Positions 1 to 7,725 are shown, counted from the first letter of the stretch. The stretch: 13,793 bases of DNA from Ruminococcus sp. (GCA_017544125.1 JAFYET010000364.1:1-13793), one strand, 5' to 3'. A program made the numbers and translations. Notes: generated by a model not told the origin, from the letters alone.

Positions 1-983
1 ATCATCTCGTGCTTGTAATCGTAGGTGTAGTCCTCCATAAAGGAAGATGTGCCATTCGGGTACATAGCCTTGATAACAGCCCCCATACCCGCTGTCTTCC
101 AGTCACCCTCTGCACCGAAGCCGTAGCCCTTATGCATAAGGTGCTGTGCCGCAAGACCCGGCAGCTGATCCATTCCGTGCAGATCCTGGAAGGTGTTTGT
201 GAAAGCGTGAGCGCCCTCACGAATGAGTATCTTTTCAATGGCTATCTCTTCCCTTGCCTGATAGCGCACCGACTTGTCGTCGTCAGTGCCAAAATCGTAC
301 AGTTTTTTGTACTCCTTGATAAGCGCATCGATCTCGGCTGTCGTGACCTTGTTCATCTCATTGACAAGCTCACCGACAGGCCATGTGTTTACCTGCCAGC
401 CGAGGATTATCTGTGCCTCGACCTTATCGCCCTCGGTAACTGCCACCTCACGCATATTATCGCCGAAGCGGACTATCTTCAGGTTCTTTGAGAACATTGC
501 GCCTGCACAGGCTCTCTGCCACTCGGCTATCTTGCCCTGCACCGCAGCGTCGCCCCAGTAGCCTGCAACGACGGTTCTCTTAGCCCTGAGCCTTGCGCCG
601 ATAAAGCCGTGCTCTCTGTCGCCGTGAGCCGACTGGTGAAGGTTCATATAGTCCATATCTATCTCGTCATTGGGGATAGTTTCGTTAAACTGCGTATGCA
701 GATGCAGCCAGGGCTTCTGCAAAAGGGTAAGACCGTTTATCCACATCTTTGAGGGCGAGAATGTATGGCAGAAGGTGATAATGCCTGCGCACTCATCGTC
801 AAAGTTTGCCTGCTTGACTATCTTCTCTATCTCGCCTGCTGTTTTGGCTGTCAGCTTATACTCAACGGGGAACGGCAGCTTTGTAAGACCCTCGACTATC
901 TTCTTTGAGTCCTCCTCCACCTGTCTGAGCGTTTCCTCGCCATAAAGAAACTGCGAGCCTGTAATAAACCAGAATTTCAACAT
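1..983 (-). CDS. araA: L-arabinose isomerase, N-terminal ~327 residues (cut by window edge)
   Basis: Converts L-arabinose to L-ribulose in the cytoplasm, the first step of arabinose catabolism. The reading frame is open from the ATG at 983 to the left edge and has no stop, so about two thirds of the usual ~500 residues are present. The start reads MLKFWFITGSQFLYGEETL, the typical AraA opening, followed by HTFSPSKMWINGL, KPWLHLHTQFN and HGFIGARLRAKRTVVAGYWGD. Near the edge FMEDYTYDY contains the glutamate equivalent to the catalytic Glu306 of E. coli AraA. A ribosome binding site (AGAGGA) sits 6 nt before the ATG. It is the last visible gene of the transporter-kinase-isomerase operon, 66 bp after the kinase stop. 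The second catalytic Glu and the His ligands should lie outside the window. Identification is from family knowledge of the protein sequence and is very secure. Confidence 0.97.
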   Translation of the reverse strand, partial: MLKFWFITGSQFLYGEETLRQVEEDSKKIVEGLTKLPFPVEYKLTAKTAGEIEKIVKQANFDDECAGIITFCHTFSPSKMWINGLTLLQKPWLHLHTQFNETIPNDEIDMDYMNLHQSAHGDREHGFIGARLRAKRTVVAGYWGDAAVQGKIAEWQRACAGAMFSKNLKIVRFGDNMREVAVTEGDKVEAQIILGWQVNTWPVGELVNEMNKVTTAEIDALIKEYKKLYDFGTDDDKSVRYQAREEIAIEKILIREGAHAFTNTFQDLHGMDQLPGLAAQHLMHKGYGFGAEGDWKTAGMGAVIKAMYPNGTSSFMEDYTYDYKHEM

Positions 984-1003
984 ATTTATCCTCTTTCTAT
1001 TCA

Positions 1004-1032
1004 GGGACACCGCATAGTATATACGGTATCCC
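1004..1032 (-). other. Intercistronic hairpin between kinase and araA
   Basis: The arms at 1004-1012 and 1024-1032 pair GGGA and ACCG with CGGT and TCCC, with one internal mismatch and an 11-nt loop. No T-run follows on the minus strand, so it is not a canonical terminator. It lies in the 66-bp gap just before the araA ribosome binding site and could act as an RNA processing or stabilising element. The structure is seen directly; the role is inference. Confidence 0.4.
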
Positions 1033-1049
1033 TTTAGTTACTTATACTG

Positions 1050-2636
1050 TTAAATAGCCGCTGCCGCACGTTCGGCTGCAAGACCTGCCTTGTAGAGCTG
1101 CATATAAGCCTTTATGCCCTCGACATCCTTCGGGTCGGGGGAAGCTGTGCTGCCGTCCATACTGCCAAAGACCTTTTCATTCAAAAACTGCGCAAGGGTA
1201 AGTGCCTTATCCTCTCTTGCCGCAAATGCCGCAAGCAGGGCTATGCCCCATGCGCCGCCCTCGCCTGCTGACTTCATAAGGGTTATATCAGCACCCATAG
1301 CCGCCGCAAGTATATTCTGGCTGGGAACAGGTGTCTTGAACAGACCGCCGTGAGCGTATATCTTTTCAAGCCCCACCTTCTCCTCCTCGGTAAGTATATC
1401 CATACCTATTTTAAGGGTGGCAACTGTTGAATAAACAAGGCTCCTTGCAAGGTTCTCTATCGTGAACTTTGAATCGGGGCTTCTGAACACGAGGGGCTTT
1501 CCGCTGTCAAGACCTGTAACGGGCTCGCCTGCGTAGTAGTTATATGCTATAACACCGCCGCAGTCGGGGTCGCCTTTTGCTGCGAGTGAGTAGATAAGGT
1601 CATATAGCTGACCCTTTTTCATGTCACTGCCTGCCGCCGAAAGAAGCGAGCCGAACATATTAACCCACGCATCAAAATCGGTGGTGCAGCTGTTGCAGTG
1701 TACCATTGCAACAGGGTCGCCGCAGGGGGTGGTGACAATATCTATCTCCCTGTGAACAGCTTTCAGCGCTTTTTCAAGAACAATCATCGAAAAGATAGAT
1801 GTTCCCGCTGAAACGTTGCCTGTTCTGGGGGCTATGCTGTTTGTCGCAGCCATGCCCGTCTGTGCATCGCCCTCGGGCGGGCAGAGGGGTACGCCTGCCT
1901 TGAAGCTGCCTGTGGGGTCGAGTATTTTTGCGCCCTCTTCGGTAAGGGTGCCTGCATTCTCGCCCACTGTCACTATCTTAGGCATTACATCAAGCAGCTT
2001 TTTGTAAAAGCGTGTGCCCTTTGTCAGCTCGTCAAAGCGCTCGGTCATCTTCTCATCATAGATGCAGTCAGATGAATCTATGGGGAATATGCCCGATGCG
2101 TCACCTATGCCAATGACCTTCTGCCCTGTGAGCAGGTAGTGAACATAGCCTGCAAGGGTGGTCATAAAGTCTATCCTGTCGATATGCTCTTCATCATTAA
2201 GTATAGCCTGATAGAGGTGAGCAATGCTCCAGCGCTGAGGAATATTGAAGCCCAGCTCATCTGTGAGCTTTGCGGCTGCCTGCTCGGTCATGGTGTTTCT
2301 CCATGTCCTGAACGGAACGAGCTGCCTGCCCTCCTTATCAAAAACAAGATAGCCATGCATCATTGCCGATATGCCCATGGCAGCAGCAGATGTGAGCTTT
2401 ACGCCAAAATCCTTCTCAACATTTTTGCAAAGGTCAGCAAAGCAATCCTGAAGCCCTGCCTTTACCTCCTCGAGGGGGTATGTCCATACCCCGTCAAGAA
2501 GAGTGTTCTGCCAGTCATGCACGCCCGAGGCAAGGGGTGAATTATCCTCACCGATGAGCACTGCCTTTATTCTTGTTGAGCCGAATTCAATGCCTATACA
2601 GGCTTTGCCATTTGATATATACTCTGCCTGTGTCAT
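1050..2636 (-). CDS. FGGY-family carbohydrate kinase, probable L-ribulokinase (AraK type)
   Basis: Expected to phosphorylate L-ribulose with ATP to L-ribulose 5-phosphate, the step after AraA. The 528-residue protein has the FGGY layout: an N-terminal phosphate-binding segment CIGIEFGSTRIKAVLIG (~res 12-28), a mid-region GIGDASGIFPID, a GNVSAGTS segment, and a C-terminal ATP-site region with YAHGGLF and GEGGAWGIALLAAF. It does not look like E. coli or B. subtilis AraB; Clostridia are known to use a non-orthologous FGGY ribulokinase called AraK, and the position directly before araA fits that. A xylulokinase-like specificity is the main alternative. The ATG is preceded by AAAGGAGG 7 nt upstream and overlaps the stop of the permease gene by 4 bp (ATGA), so translation is probably coupled. 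The FGGY family call is secure; the substrate is inferred. Confidence 0.85.
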   Translation of the reverse strand: MTQAEYISNGKACIGIEFGSTRIKAVLIGEDNSPLASGVHDWQNTLLDGVWTYPLEEVKAGLQDCFADLCKNVEKDFGVKLTSAAAMGISAMMHGYLVFDKEGRQLVPFRTWRNTMTEQAAAKLTDELGFNIPQRWSIAHLYQAILNDEEHIDRIDFMTTLAGYVHYLLTGQKVIGIGDASGIFPIDSSDCIYDEKMTERFDELTKGTRFYKKLLDVMPKIVTVGENAGTLTEEGAKILDPTGSFKAGVPLCPPEGDAQTGMAATNSIAPRTGNVSAGTSIFSMIVLEKALKAVHREIDIVTTPCGDPVAMVHCNSCTTDFDAWVNMFGSLLSAAGSDMKKGQLYDLIYSLAAKGDPDCGGVIAYNYYAGEPVTGLDSGKPLVFRSPDSKFTIENLARSLVYSTVATLKIGMDILTEEEKVGLEKIYAHGGLFKTPVPSQNILAAAMGADITLMKSAGEGGAWGIALLAAFAAREDKALTLAQFLNEKVFGSMDGSTASPDPKDVEGIKAYMQLYKAGLAAERAAAAI

Positions 2637-3733
2637 GACGCAGCCTCCTTTGGTTTGGGAACTTTAACGTTAGCAGCCTTCATATTTGCCTTCTTGCGCC
2701 TTGCAATGATTATGCTCTGTACAACAAGGAATATGCAAAGCATTGCAGCTATTGTTATACCCGTCCACCATGCCTGGTCAAGACCGACCGATGAAACTAT
2801 GCTCTGAATGAGCGAGAGTGAGAGCACACCGAAGAGTGTGCCTATGATGTTGCCCACACCGCCTGTAAGCATCGTGCCGCCGATGATAGCGGAAGCGATA
2901 GCGTTCATCTCTGCGCCTGTTGCGTGAGAGGGTGAGCCTGAGCCTACGTGCATGAAGTATACAAAGCCTCCGATACCTGCGAGCAGGCTGCATATAACGT
3001 GGGATATGAATGTGGTCCTCTGAGTGTTGATACCGAGCATGAGTGCGCTCTGTCTGTTGCCGCCTACTGCGTAGAAGTTGCGCCCGAGCTTTGTCCATTT
3101 AAGAACGACAAAGAGTATCACAACGATAGCCAGCGCCACAACGACACCTATCTCGATAGTTGCAGGTATGAACCTGCCACGTCTTGTGGTCGAACCCAAG
3201 AAATCGGGAAGGGTTATCCTTGTATCCTTAAGCTCAACAAAGTCTTTATTCTCAACGTTGAAGGGGTTGGTGTGGATTATTGTTATAAGACCTCTTGCGA
3301 AGAACATTCCCGCAAGGGTAACTATAAAGGGCTGTATCTTCAGGTATGCTACTAAGAAGCCCTGAACGATACCGAATGCAAGACCTATGCCCACTGCCAG
3401 CAGCATTGCCACATAGACATTGCCGCCGTGCATATCAAGGTAGACCGCACAGCTCATTGAAACGAGAGCAGTAACGCCGCCCACCGAGATGTCGATGCCG
3501 CCTGTTATCATAACAAGGCTCATGCCGCAGGCGAGTATTATAAGGTAAGCATTGGTGCTTATGAGGTTGAGCATTGTCTGGGGCTTAACGAAGCCCTCCT
3601 GCAATACGAAGTATGCATATAGATACATAGCGATGAATACCACTATGGTTATTGCCGTGAGCAGATTGGTATCTGTCATTCTGCTGCGGGGAGCTTTGAG
3701 CTTACCCTCTGGCGAAGAAGTTACACTTAACAT
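2633..3733 (-). CDS. Sugar ABC transporter permease, YjfF-like
   Basis: One of two permease subunits of a carbohydrate-uptake (CUT2/ribose-type) ABC importer in the cytoplasmic membrane. It has 366 residues, slightly longer than E. coli YjfF (~330), with many hydrophobic helices starting near residue 24. Diagnostic stretches are ACGMSLVMITGGIDISVGG (~res 68-86), FIVTLAGMFFARGL, and IIGGTMLTGGVGNIIGTLFGV near the C-terminus, each close to YjfF. The C-terminal tail is basic and cytoplasmic. The ATG has a GAGG 8 nt upstream and lies 24 bp after the stop of the other permease. Having two different permeases with one two-domain ATPase and one binding protein is the YtfQRT-YjfF arrangement known in E. 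coli for galactofuranose. Here the neighbouring arabinose genes suggest L-arabinose instead. Confidence 0.92.
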   Translation of the reverse strand: MLSVTSSPEGKLKAPRSRMTDTNLLTAITIVVFIAMYLYAYFVLQEGFVKPQTMLNLISTNAYLIILACGMSLVMITGGIDISVGGVTALVSMSCAVYLDMHGGNVYVAMLLAVGIGLAFGIVQGFLVAYLKIQPFIVTLAGMFFARGLITIIHTNPFNVENKDFVELKDTRITLPDFLGSTTRRGRFIPATIEIGVVVALAIVVILFVVLKWTKLGRNFYAVGGNRQSALMLGINTQRTTFISHVICSLLAGIGGFVYFMHVGSGSPSHATGAEMNAIASAIIGGTMLTGGVGNIIGTLFGVLSLSLIQSIVSSVGLDQAWWTGITIAAMLCIFLVVQSIIIARRKKANMKAANVKVPKPKEAAS

Positions 3734-3757
3734 CTGTAATACCTCTCTTTCGTCATA

Positions 3758-4858
3758 TCACGCTGCTTTTGCGGCGGGAGCCTTTTTCCTGAACTTCTTG
3801 CTCAGCTGGCTCAGCTTTTCTCTGACCGTGGGCGCACTCAGAACAACGAGAGCTATAACAACTACTGCCTTGTATGCGGGAAGTGCTGTTGCCTTTACCT
3901 CAAACTTATAAAGCGTTGTTGTAAGGAACTGGATAACGTAAGCACCAAGCACGGAAGCGCTCATGGAGAACTTACCGCCGCTTAACGCATTACCGCCAAG
4001 TGCAACTGCAAGGATAGCGTCCATCTCAATATCCTTGGCAACTACCGAGTAGTTGATTGTGGATATACGGCTTACCTTTATGAATGCAGCGATAGCTACG
4101 CAAAGACCTAACAGAACGTATGTCATCAGCTTTATGAACTCGGGGTTGAGACCGTTGAGTCTTGATGTCTTTTCATTAACACCCACCGACTGAACGTAGA
4201 GTGAGATGTTTGTAAACTTCATAAACAGCCATGTAACTATAAAGCATACAATAGCTATAAGGAAAGGTGTGGGTATCGGTATACCCGGTATGTTGTTGCC
4301 GAAATAGCTGAATGTTTCATCGCTTACTATCGGTAGCTCGTTGTTGTTTATCCAGGCAGCTATCGAACGCCCCGCAGTGAACAGTATAAGCGTTGCGACC
4401 ATGGGCTGTATCTTGAAAAATGCCACCAGTGCGCCGTTGAATGCGCCGAATGCCATTGAAACGAGGCAGGCAACGAGAAGTGCTACGATTATCGGTGCCT
4501 GCAGTGACGTTGGGTGGGAGTTGTTACCGCAGAGAACTCTGAGCATTACAGAGCCGCTGATGGCGATAGCCGCACCTACGGATATATCCTGTCCTCCCGA
4601 GGCAGCTGTTACAAGGGTCATGCCCAGAGCAAGTATTGCAAGCTCAGAGCCGCTGTCGATTATAGATATGAGATTTCCGCTGAGTATCATATTGCCCGCA
4701 GAGTTCTCTTTAAGCTCAATACGGAAGAATGAAGGGTCGGCAATCAAGTTGAAAAGTGCCAGAGCAAGCAGCGCTGCTATGGGTATGATTATCTGATGCT
4801 TTGTTATCCTCGCCCAGAGGGGTGTCTTGGGGGGAACTGCTTTATTTTTACTCGGCAT
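3758..4858 (-). CDS. Sugar ABC transporter permease, YtfT-like
   Basis: Second membrane subunit of the same importer, partner of the YjfF-like permease. It carries the family signature ILALGMTLVTAASGGQDISVG followed by AAIAISGSVMLR, then FFKIQPMVATLILFTAGRS and a C-terminal AVALGGNALSGGKFSMSASV. Hydrophobic segments occur throughout, with a Lys-rich cytoplasmic N-terminus (MPSKNKAVPPK). I start it at the ATG at 4858, which sits 8 nt after a perfect AGGAGG. An in-frame GTG at 4867 would overlap that ribosome binding site and is unlikely. This gives 366 residues and an 11-bp overlap with the end of the ATPase gene, indicating coupled translation. Family membership is secure; substrate L-arabinose is inferred from the operon. 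Confidence 0.92.
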   Translation of the reverse strand: MPSKNKAVPPKTPLWARITKHQIIIPIAALLALALFNLIADPSFFRIELKENSAGNMILSGNLISIIDSGSELAILALGMTLVTAASGGQDISVGAAIAISGSVMLRVLCGNNSHPTSLQAPIIVALLVACLVSMAFGAFNGALVAFFKIQPMVATLILFTAGRSIAAWINNNELPIVSDETFSYFGNNIPGIPIPTPFLIAIVCFIVTWLFMKFTNISLYVQSVGVNEKTSRLNGLNPEFIKLMTYVLLGLCVAIAAFIKVSRISTINYSVVAKDIEMDAILAVALGGNALSGGKFSMSASVLGAYVIQFLTTTLYKFEVKATALPAYKAVVVIALVVLSAPTVREKLSQLSKKFRKKAPAAKAA

Positions 4859-6365
4859 TTTTCTCACCTCCTGCGATAGTGTTCATTACAGCGGCCTGAG
4901 TGAGCTGGTCGCCTGTGAGCTCGCCTACGAGCTTTCTGTCTCTCATTACAAGCAGCCTCGAGCAGGTGCGCAGCATCTCATCTGTCTCAGACGAGATAAA
5001 TGTAACGCACATACCCTCAGATGCGAGCTTTAACACGAGCTTCTGTATATCCGTCTTTGTACCTATGTCGATACCTCTTGTAGGCTCATCGAGTATAAGG
5101 TACTTCGGGTGTGTCAGCAGCCACCTTGCAAGTATTACCTTCTGCTGATTACCGCCCGAAAGCGACTTGATAGGCGTGTTGACAGATGCGGTCTTGATAT
5201 CGAGCAGCTTTATGTATTCCTCGGCAAACTCGGTAGCCTTTGCCTTTGAGAAAGGCTTGAAGAAGCCTGTCTTTACCTGAAGCGCAAGAATTATATTATC
5301 TCTTACCGACAGATCACCCACGATGCCGTCACGCTTTCTGTCCTCGGGCAGATATGCGATACCGTGCGCCATAGCCTGACGGGGCTTGGTTATCTTTACG
5401 TCCTTGCCGTCAATCTTGACCTTGCCGCCTGTCACCTTGTCAGCGCCGAAGATAGCTCTTACGCTCTCGCTTCTTCCTGAACCGAGAAGACCCGTAAAGC
5501 CGTTTACCTCGCCTGCCCTTATCTCGAAGTTGTAAGGACCTATGCCCTCTGAGCTGCTCAGGCCCTCAGCTGCATAGACGGGGGTCGAGCTCTTGTCTAT
5601 CTCGGGCTGTGCCTCGCCCTTGATGTCAGCCATATCATCAAGCTCCTTGCCGAGCATCTTTGATACAAGCTGTATTCTCGGCAGGTTCTCAATCTCATAC
5701 TCGCCTACAAGCTGACCGTCACGCAGAACGGTTATCCTGTCGCAGACCTCATACACCTGGTCGAGGAAGTGGGTAACGAATATTATACCTACTCCCCTCT
5801 CCTTTAACTGGCGCATGAGCACGAAGAGCTTTGCAACCTCTGATTCGTCAAGCGACGAGGTAGGCTCATCGAGGATAAGCACGCTGCAGTCCATATCAAC
5901 AGCACGGGCGATAGCCACCATCTGCTGAACGGCTATCGAGCAGCTTGCGAGCTGCTGTGTTGCCTTTACTGCAATGCCCAGCGAATCGAGCAGCTTCTGT
6001 GCCTTTTTGTTCATGCCCCTCCAGCTGACAAGACCGCCCTTGCCACGGGCTATGTATATATTCTCTGCTACCGAAAGGTTCGGGCAGAGGGTTATTTCCT
6101 GATAAACTGTGCTGATTCCGTTCTTCTGTGCGTCCTGCGGGGAGTGGATATTGACCTTGCCCTTCCCCTGCAGCGAGATATCTCCCTCGTCCTTTACATG
6201 AACGCCCGTAAGTACCTTTATCAGCGTGGATTTTCCTGCGCCGTTCTCACCCATAAGGGCGTGTATCTCGCCCTTTCTTAGAGTGAAATCAACATTCTGC
6301 AATGCCTTTACGCCCGGAAACGATTTGTAGATACCCCGCATCTCAAGCAGCGAATCCTCTTTCAT
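4848..6365 (-). CDS. Sugar ABC transporter ATP-binding protein, two ABC domains, YtfR-like
   Basis: ATPase that powers the pentose importer at the inner face of the membrane. It has 505 residues with two nucleotide-binding domains in tandem. Domain 1 has Walker A GENGAGKST (~39-47), an atypical signature SIAVQQMVAIARA (~143-155) and Walker B LILDEP (~163-168). Domain 2 has a degenerate Walker A GLLGSGRSES (~292-301), a canonical signature LSGGNQQ (~402-408) and Walker B LILDEP (~423-428). The SIAVQQMV signature in domain 1 and GSGR in domain 2 are normal for the RbsA/YtfR class, and FVTHFLDQVYEVCDRITVLR is close to YtfR. The ATG has GGGAGG 8 nt upstream. It lies downstream of the binding-protein gene, from which it is separated by a likely partial terminator. 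Confidence 0.95.
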   Translation of the reverse strand: MKEDSLLEMRGIYKSFPGVKALQNVDFTLRKGEIHALMGENGAGKSTLIKVLTGVHVKDEGDISLQGKGKVNIHSPQDAQKNGISTVYQEITLCPNLSVAENIYIARGKGGLVSWRGMNKKAQKLLDSLGIAVKATQQLASCSIAVQQMVAIARAVDMDCSVLILDEPTSSLDESEVAKLFVLMRQLKERGVGIIFVTHFLDQVYEVCDRITVLRDGQLVGEYEIENLPRIQLVSKMLGKELDDMADIKGEAQPEIDKSSTPVYAAEGLSSSEGIGPYNFEIRAGEVNGFTGLLGSGRSESVRAIFGADKVTGGKVKIDGKDVKITKPRQAMAHGIAYLPEDRKRDGIVGDLSVRDNIILALQVKTGFFKPFSKAKATEFAEEYIKLLDIKTASVNTPIKSLSGGNQQKVILARWLLTHPKYLILDEPTRGIDIGTKTDIQKLVLKLASEGMCVTFISSETDEMLRTCSRLLVMRDRKLVGELTGDQLTQAAVMNTIAGGEKNAE

Positions 6366-6430
6366 AGCGTTTTCCTCCCGAAAATATTCTTGATACTTGT
6401 GTCACGTTTTTGATATTTCAGCCTGATATT

Positions 6431-6485
6431 TGCAAAAAGAGAGTGCGGGGGGCATCAGAGCATTTCCCCTTTGCCTCACCGCACT
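6431..6485 (-). terminator. Hairpin plus T-run after the binding-protein gene, probable partial terminator
   Basis: Read on the minus strand, AGTGCGG and GAGGCA pair with TGCCCC and CCGCACT (13 pairs, one G-U, one bulged base), and the stem is followed by CTCTTTTTGC. It starts about 46 nt after the binding-protein stop and ends about 65 nt before the ATPase start, with no new promoter evident in between. Such intergenic terminators in binding-protein-dependent operons usually allow some readthrough and keep the binding protein in molar excess. The stem is seen; the partial efficiency is inferred. Confidence 0.8.
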
Positions 6486-6531
6486 ATCCTTCGTGTGAAC
6501 CGTGAAATTTATTATGACGTTTTGGTTTTAA

Positions 6532-7548
6532 TTAGCCGATGCCGTACTTATCAACATCTTCCTTAGTGATAGTTGTAGCATCGAAGCCCTTCTCGTCCAT
6601 GATAATGGTCTTCTGCTCGAGCTTCTCGCCCTTTTCGAGCTTGTCGATTACGTCCTTGATGTAAGAGGACTGGAAGGGGTTGCACTGGCCGTCGTAGTTC
6701 CAGTTCTGATCGAGCAGTTCCTGGAGAGCCCACTTGTTGCAGTCAAAGCCCATTACGATAACGTCCTTGCCAACGCCGTGAGATATACCAGCCTTATCAA
6801 GAGCAGCAACTGCGCCCTTAGCCATATCGTCGTTCTCAGCGTAGATTACGTTGAATTCCTTCTTGGAGTCGATAACAGACTGAACTATCTGCTGTGCCTT
6901 TTCAGCGTTCCACTCACCTGTCTGCTCTGCAACTATCTCCCACTTGCCGGAGTCAGCAGCTGCTGCATCTGTGAGTGCCTGTGAACGGCCCTTCTGAGCA
7001 GCCGAGCCCATAACGCCCTGAATGTGTATTACCTTGTAGCTGTCAAGATTCTGACCCTTGAGCCATTCAACAGCTGTAGTGCCTTCCTTAGCCATATCAG
7101 ATACGATGGAAGCCTCATAGAGATCCTCGCTTGCATCTATTGTACGGTCAAAGAGTATTACGCTTACGCCTGCTGCCTGAGCATCCTTAAGAACGCTGTC
7201 CCAGCCTGCTGTATCAGCTGCGGAGATGAGGAGGTAGTCGACCTCGTCCTGAATGAACTTCTGAGCAGCTGCTATCTGCTCATCATTCTTCATGCTGTAA
7301 GCAAATTTTGCATCAAATCCGTTAGCAGAAGAGAATGCCTCCTGAAGATCCTTATCGTTAGCTGTACGGTAGCCCGACTCGTTAGGGTCGTTATTGATGA
7401 TACCTACCTTGATAGGACCGTCAGAGCCGCCTGCTGCACCGCCGGAAGCTGCACTGCCGCCGCTGGAGCTTGTGTCACCGCAGGCTGCGAACATTGCTGT
7501 GCAAAGTGCTGCTGTGGATAATACTGCAAGAATTTTTTTCATTTTCAT
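6532..7548 (-). CDS. Sugar-binding lipoprotein of the ABC importer, YtfQ-like
   Basis: Captures the sugar outside the cell and delivers it to the permeases. The 338-residue protein begins with a lipoprotein signal peptide: basic MKMKK, a hydrophobic core and a lipobox FAAC, making Cys23 the lipidated residue, followed by a Ser/Gly/Ala-rich linker to about residue 44. The periplasmic-binding-protein type 1 domain follows, with IKVGIINNDPNESGYR (~46-61), ISAADTAGW (~108-116), ILFDRTID (~131-138), IQGVMGS and YAENDDMAKGA (~236-246). These match YtfQ in order and spacing, including the FDRTID ligand region. I start at the ATG at 7548 because GGGAGG lies 8 nt upstream; an in-frame TTG at 7578 would place that site inside the gene. 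It is the first gene of the operon, behind an AraR-controlled promoter. E. coli YtfQ binds galactofuranose; L-arabinose is the likelier ligand here. Confidence 0.94.
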   Translation of the reverse strand: MKMKKILAVLSTAALCTAMFAACGDTSSSGGSAASGGAAGGSDGPIKVGIINNDPNESGYRTANDKDLQEAFSSANGFDAKFAYSMKNDEQIAAAQKFIQDEVDYLLISAADTAGWDSVLKDAQAAGVSVILFDRTIDASEDLYEASIVSDMAKEGTTAVEWLKGQNLDSYKVIHIQGVMGSAAQKGRSQALTDAAAADSGKWEIVAEQTGEWNAEKAQQIVQSVIDSKKEFNVIYAENDDMAKGAVAALDKAGISHGVGKDVIVMGFDCNKWALQELLDQNWNYDGQCNPFQSSYIKDVIDKLEKGEKLEQKTIIMDEKGFDATTITKEDVDKYGIG

Positions 7549-7619
7549 AATTGTTTCCTCCCTGATATTGTTTATCAAAGTTAATTAGGTCCTTAGTTAA
7601 GTTTTCAAACGTGTTCTTA

Positions 7620-7635
7620 ACTTGTACTTACATTA
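7620..7635. promoter_or_regulatory. AraR-like operator over the transcription start of the transporter operon
   Basis: ACTTGTACTTACATTA matches the B. subtilis AraR operator ATTTGTACGTACAAAT at roughly 11 of 16 positions (counted on the better strand), including TTGTAC and the central TAC half. It overlaps the -10 and the likely start site, so bound AraR would block RNA polymerase. Assignment rests on the AraR gene nearby and the known operator sequence. Confidence 0.65.
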
Positions 7636-7660
7636 TAGCGAAAAGGTGCGTACATTTCTA
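7632..7660 (-). promoter_or_regulatory. Promoter of the arabinose transport/catabolism operon
   Basis: On the minus strand TAGAAA (7655-7660) is followed after 17 bp by a perfect TATAAT (7632-7637). Transcription would start near 7625, giving a leader of about 77 nt before the ATG at 7548. The -35 is weak (4 of 6 matches), which suits a regulated promoter. AraR-like operators overlap the -35/spacer and the start point. Confidence 0.8.
7643..7658. promoter_or_regulatory. AraR-like operator over the -35/spacer of the transporter promoter
   Basis: AAGGTGCGTACATTTC keeps the core GCGTACAT of the AraR operator (about 10 of 16 matches). Its centre is 23 bp from the operator over the start site and 105 bp from the one at 7748-7763. 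It is the weakest of the transporter-promoter sites by sequence, but its position over the promoter makes it plausible. Confidence 0.55.
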
Positions 7661-7702
7661 CCTATATATTTACTATAAATGTTCAATATTTTAAGTTTTG
7701 TT

Positions 7703-7725
7703 AATTTCGTAACAATTTGCGTAAC
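7703..7725. repeat. Abutting tandem repeat AATTTCGTAAC / AATTTGCGTAAC
   Basis: Two copies stand side by side (7703-7713 and 7714-7725) and differ by one inserted G. The centre lies about 90 bp upstream of the predicted start of the transporter operon. Direct repeats upstream of a promoter are typical binding sites for AraC-type activators, and an AraC-type gene ends only 23 bp away. The repeat is seen; the binding role is inference. Confidence 0.45.

Noticed and set aside
295..314. TCGTAC and TTGTAC half-sites, considered as an AraR operator inside araA
   Set aside because: The two halves are too far apart and do not form the palindromic GTACGTAC core.
9..491. Plus-strand ORF of 160 residues opposite araA
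   Set aside because: It is antisense to a clearly recognisable araA frame, has no ribosome binding site and no recognisable protein.
4859..4867. GTG start for the YtfT-like permease
   Set aside because: The GTG overlaps the AGGAGG ribosome binding site that serves the ATG at 4858.
7024..7521. Plus-strand ORF of 165 residues
   Set aside because: Antisense to the binding-protein gene, extremely Cys-rich from complementing Ala/Gly codons, no start signals.
7549..7578. TTG start for the binding lipoprotein
   Set aside because: It would put the ribosome binding site inside the gene and add residues before the signal peptide.
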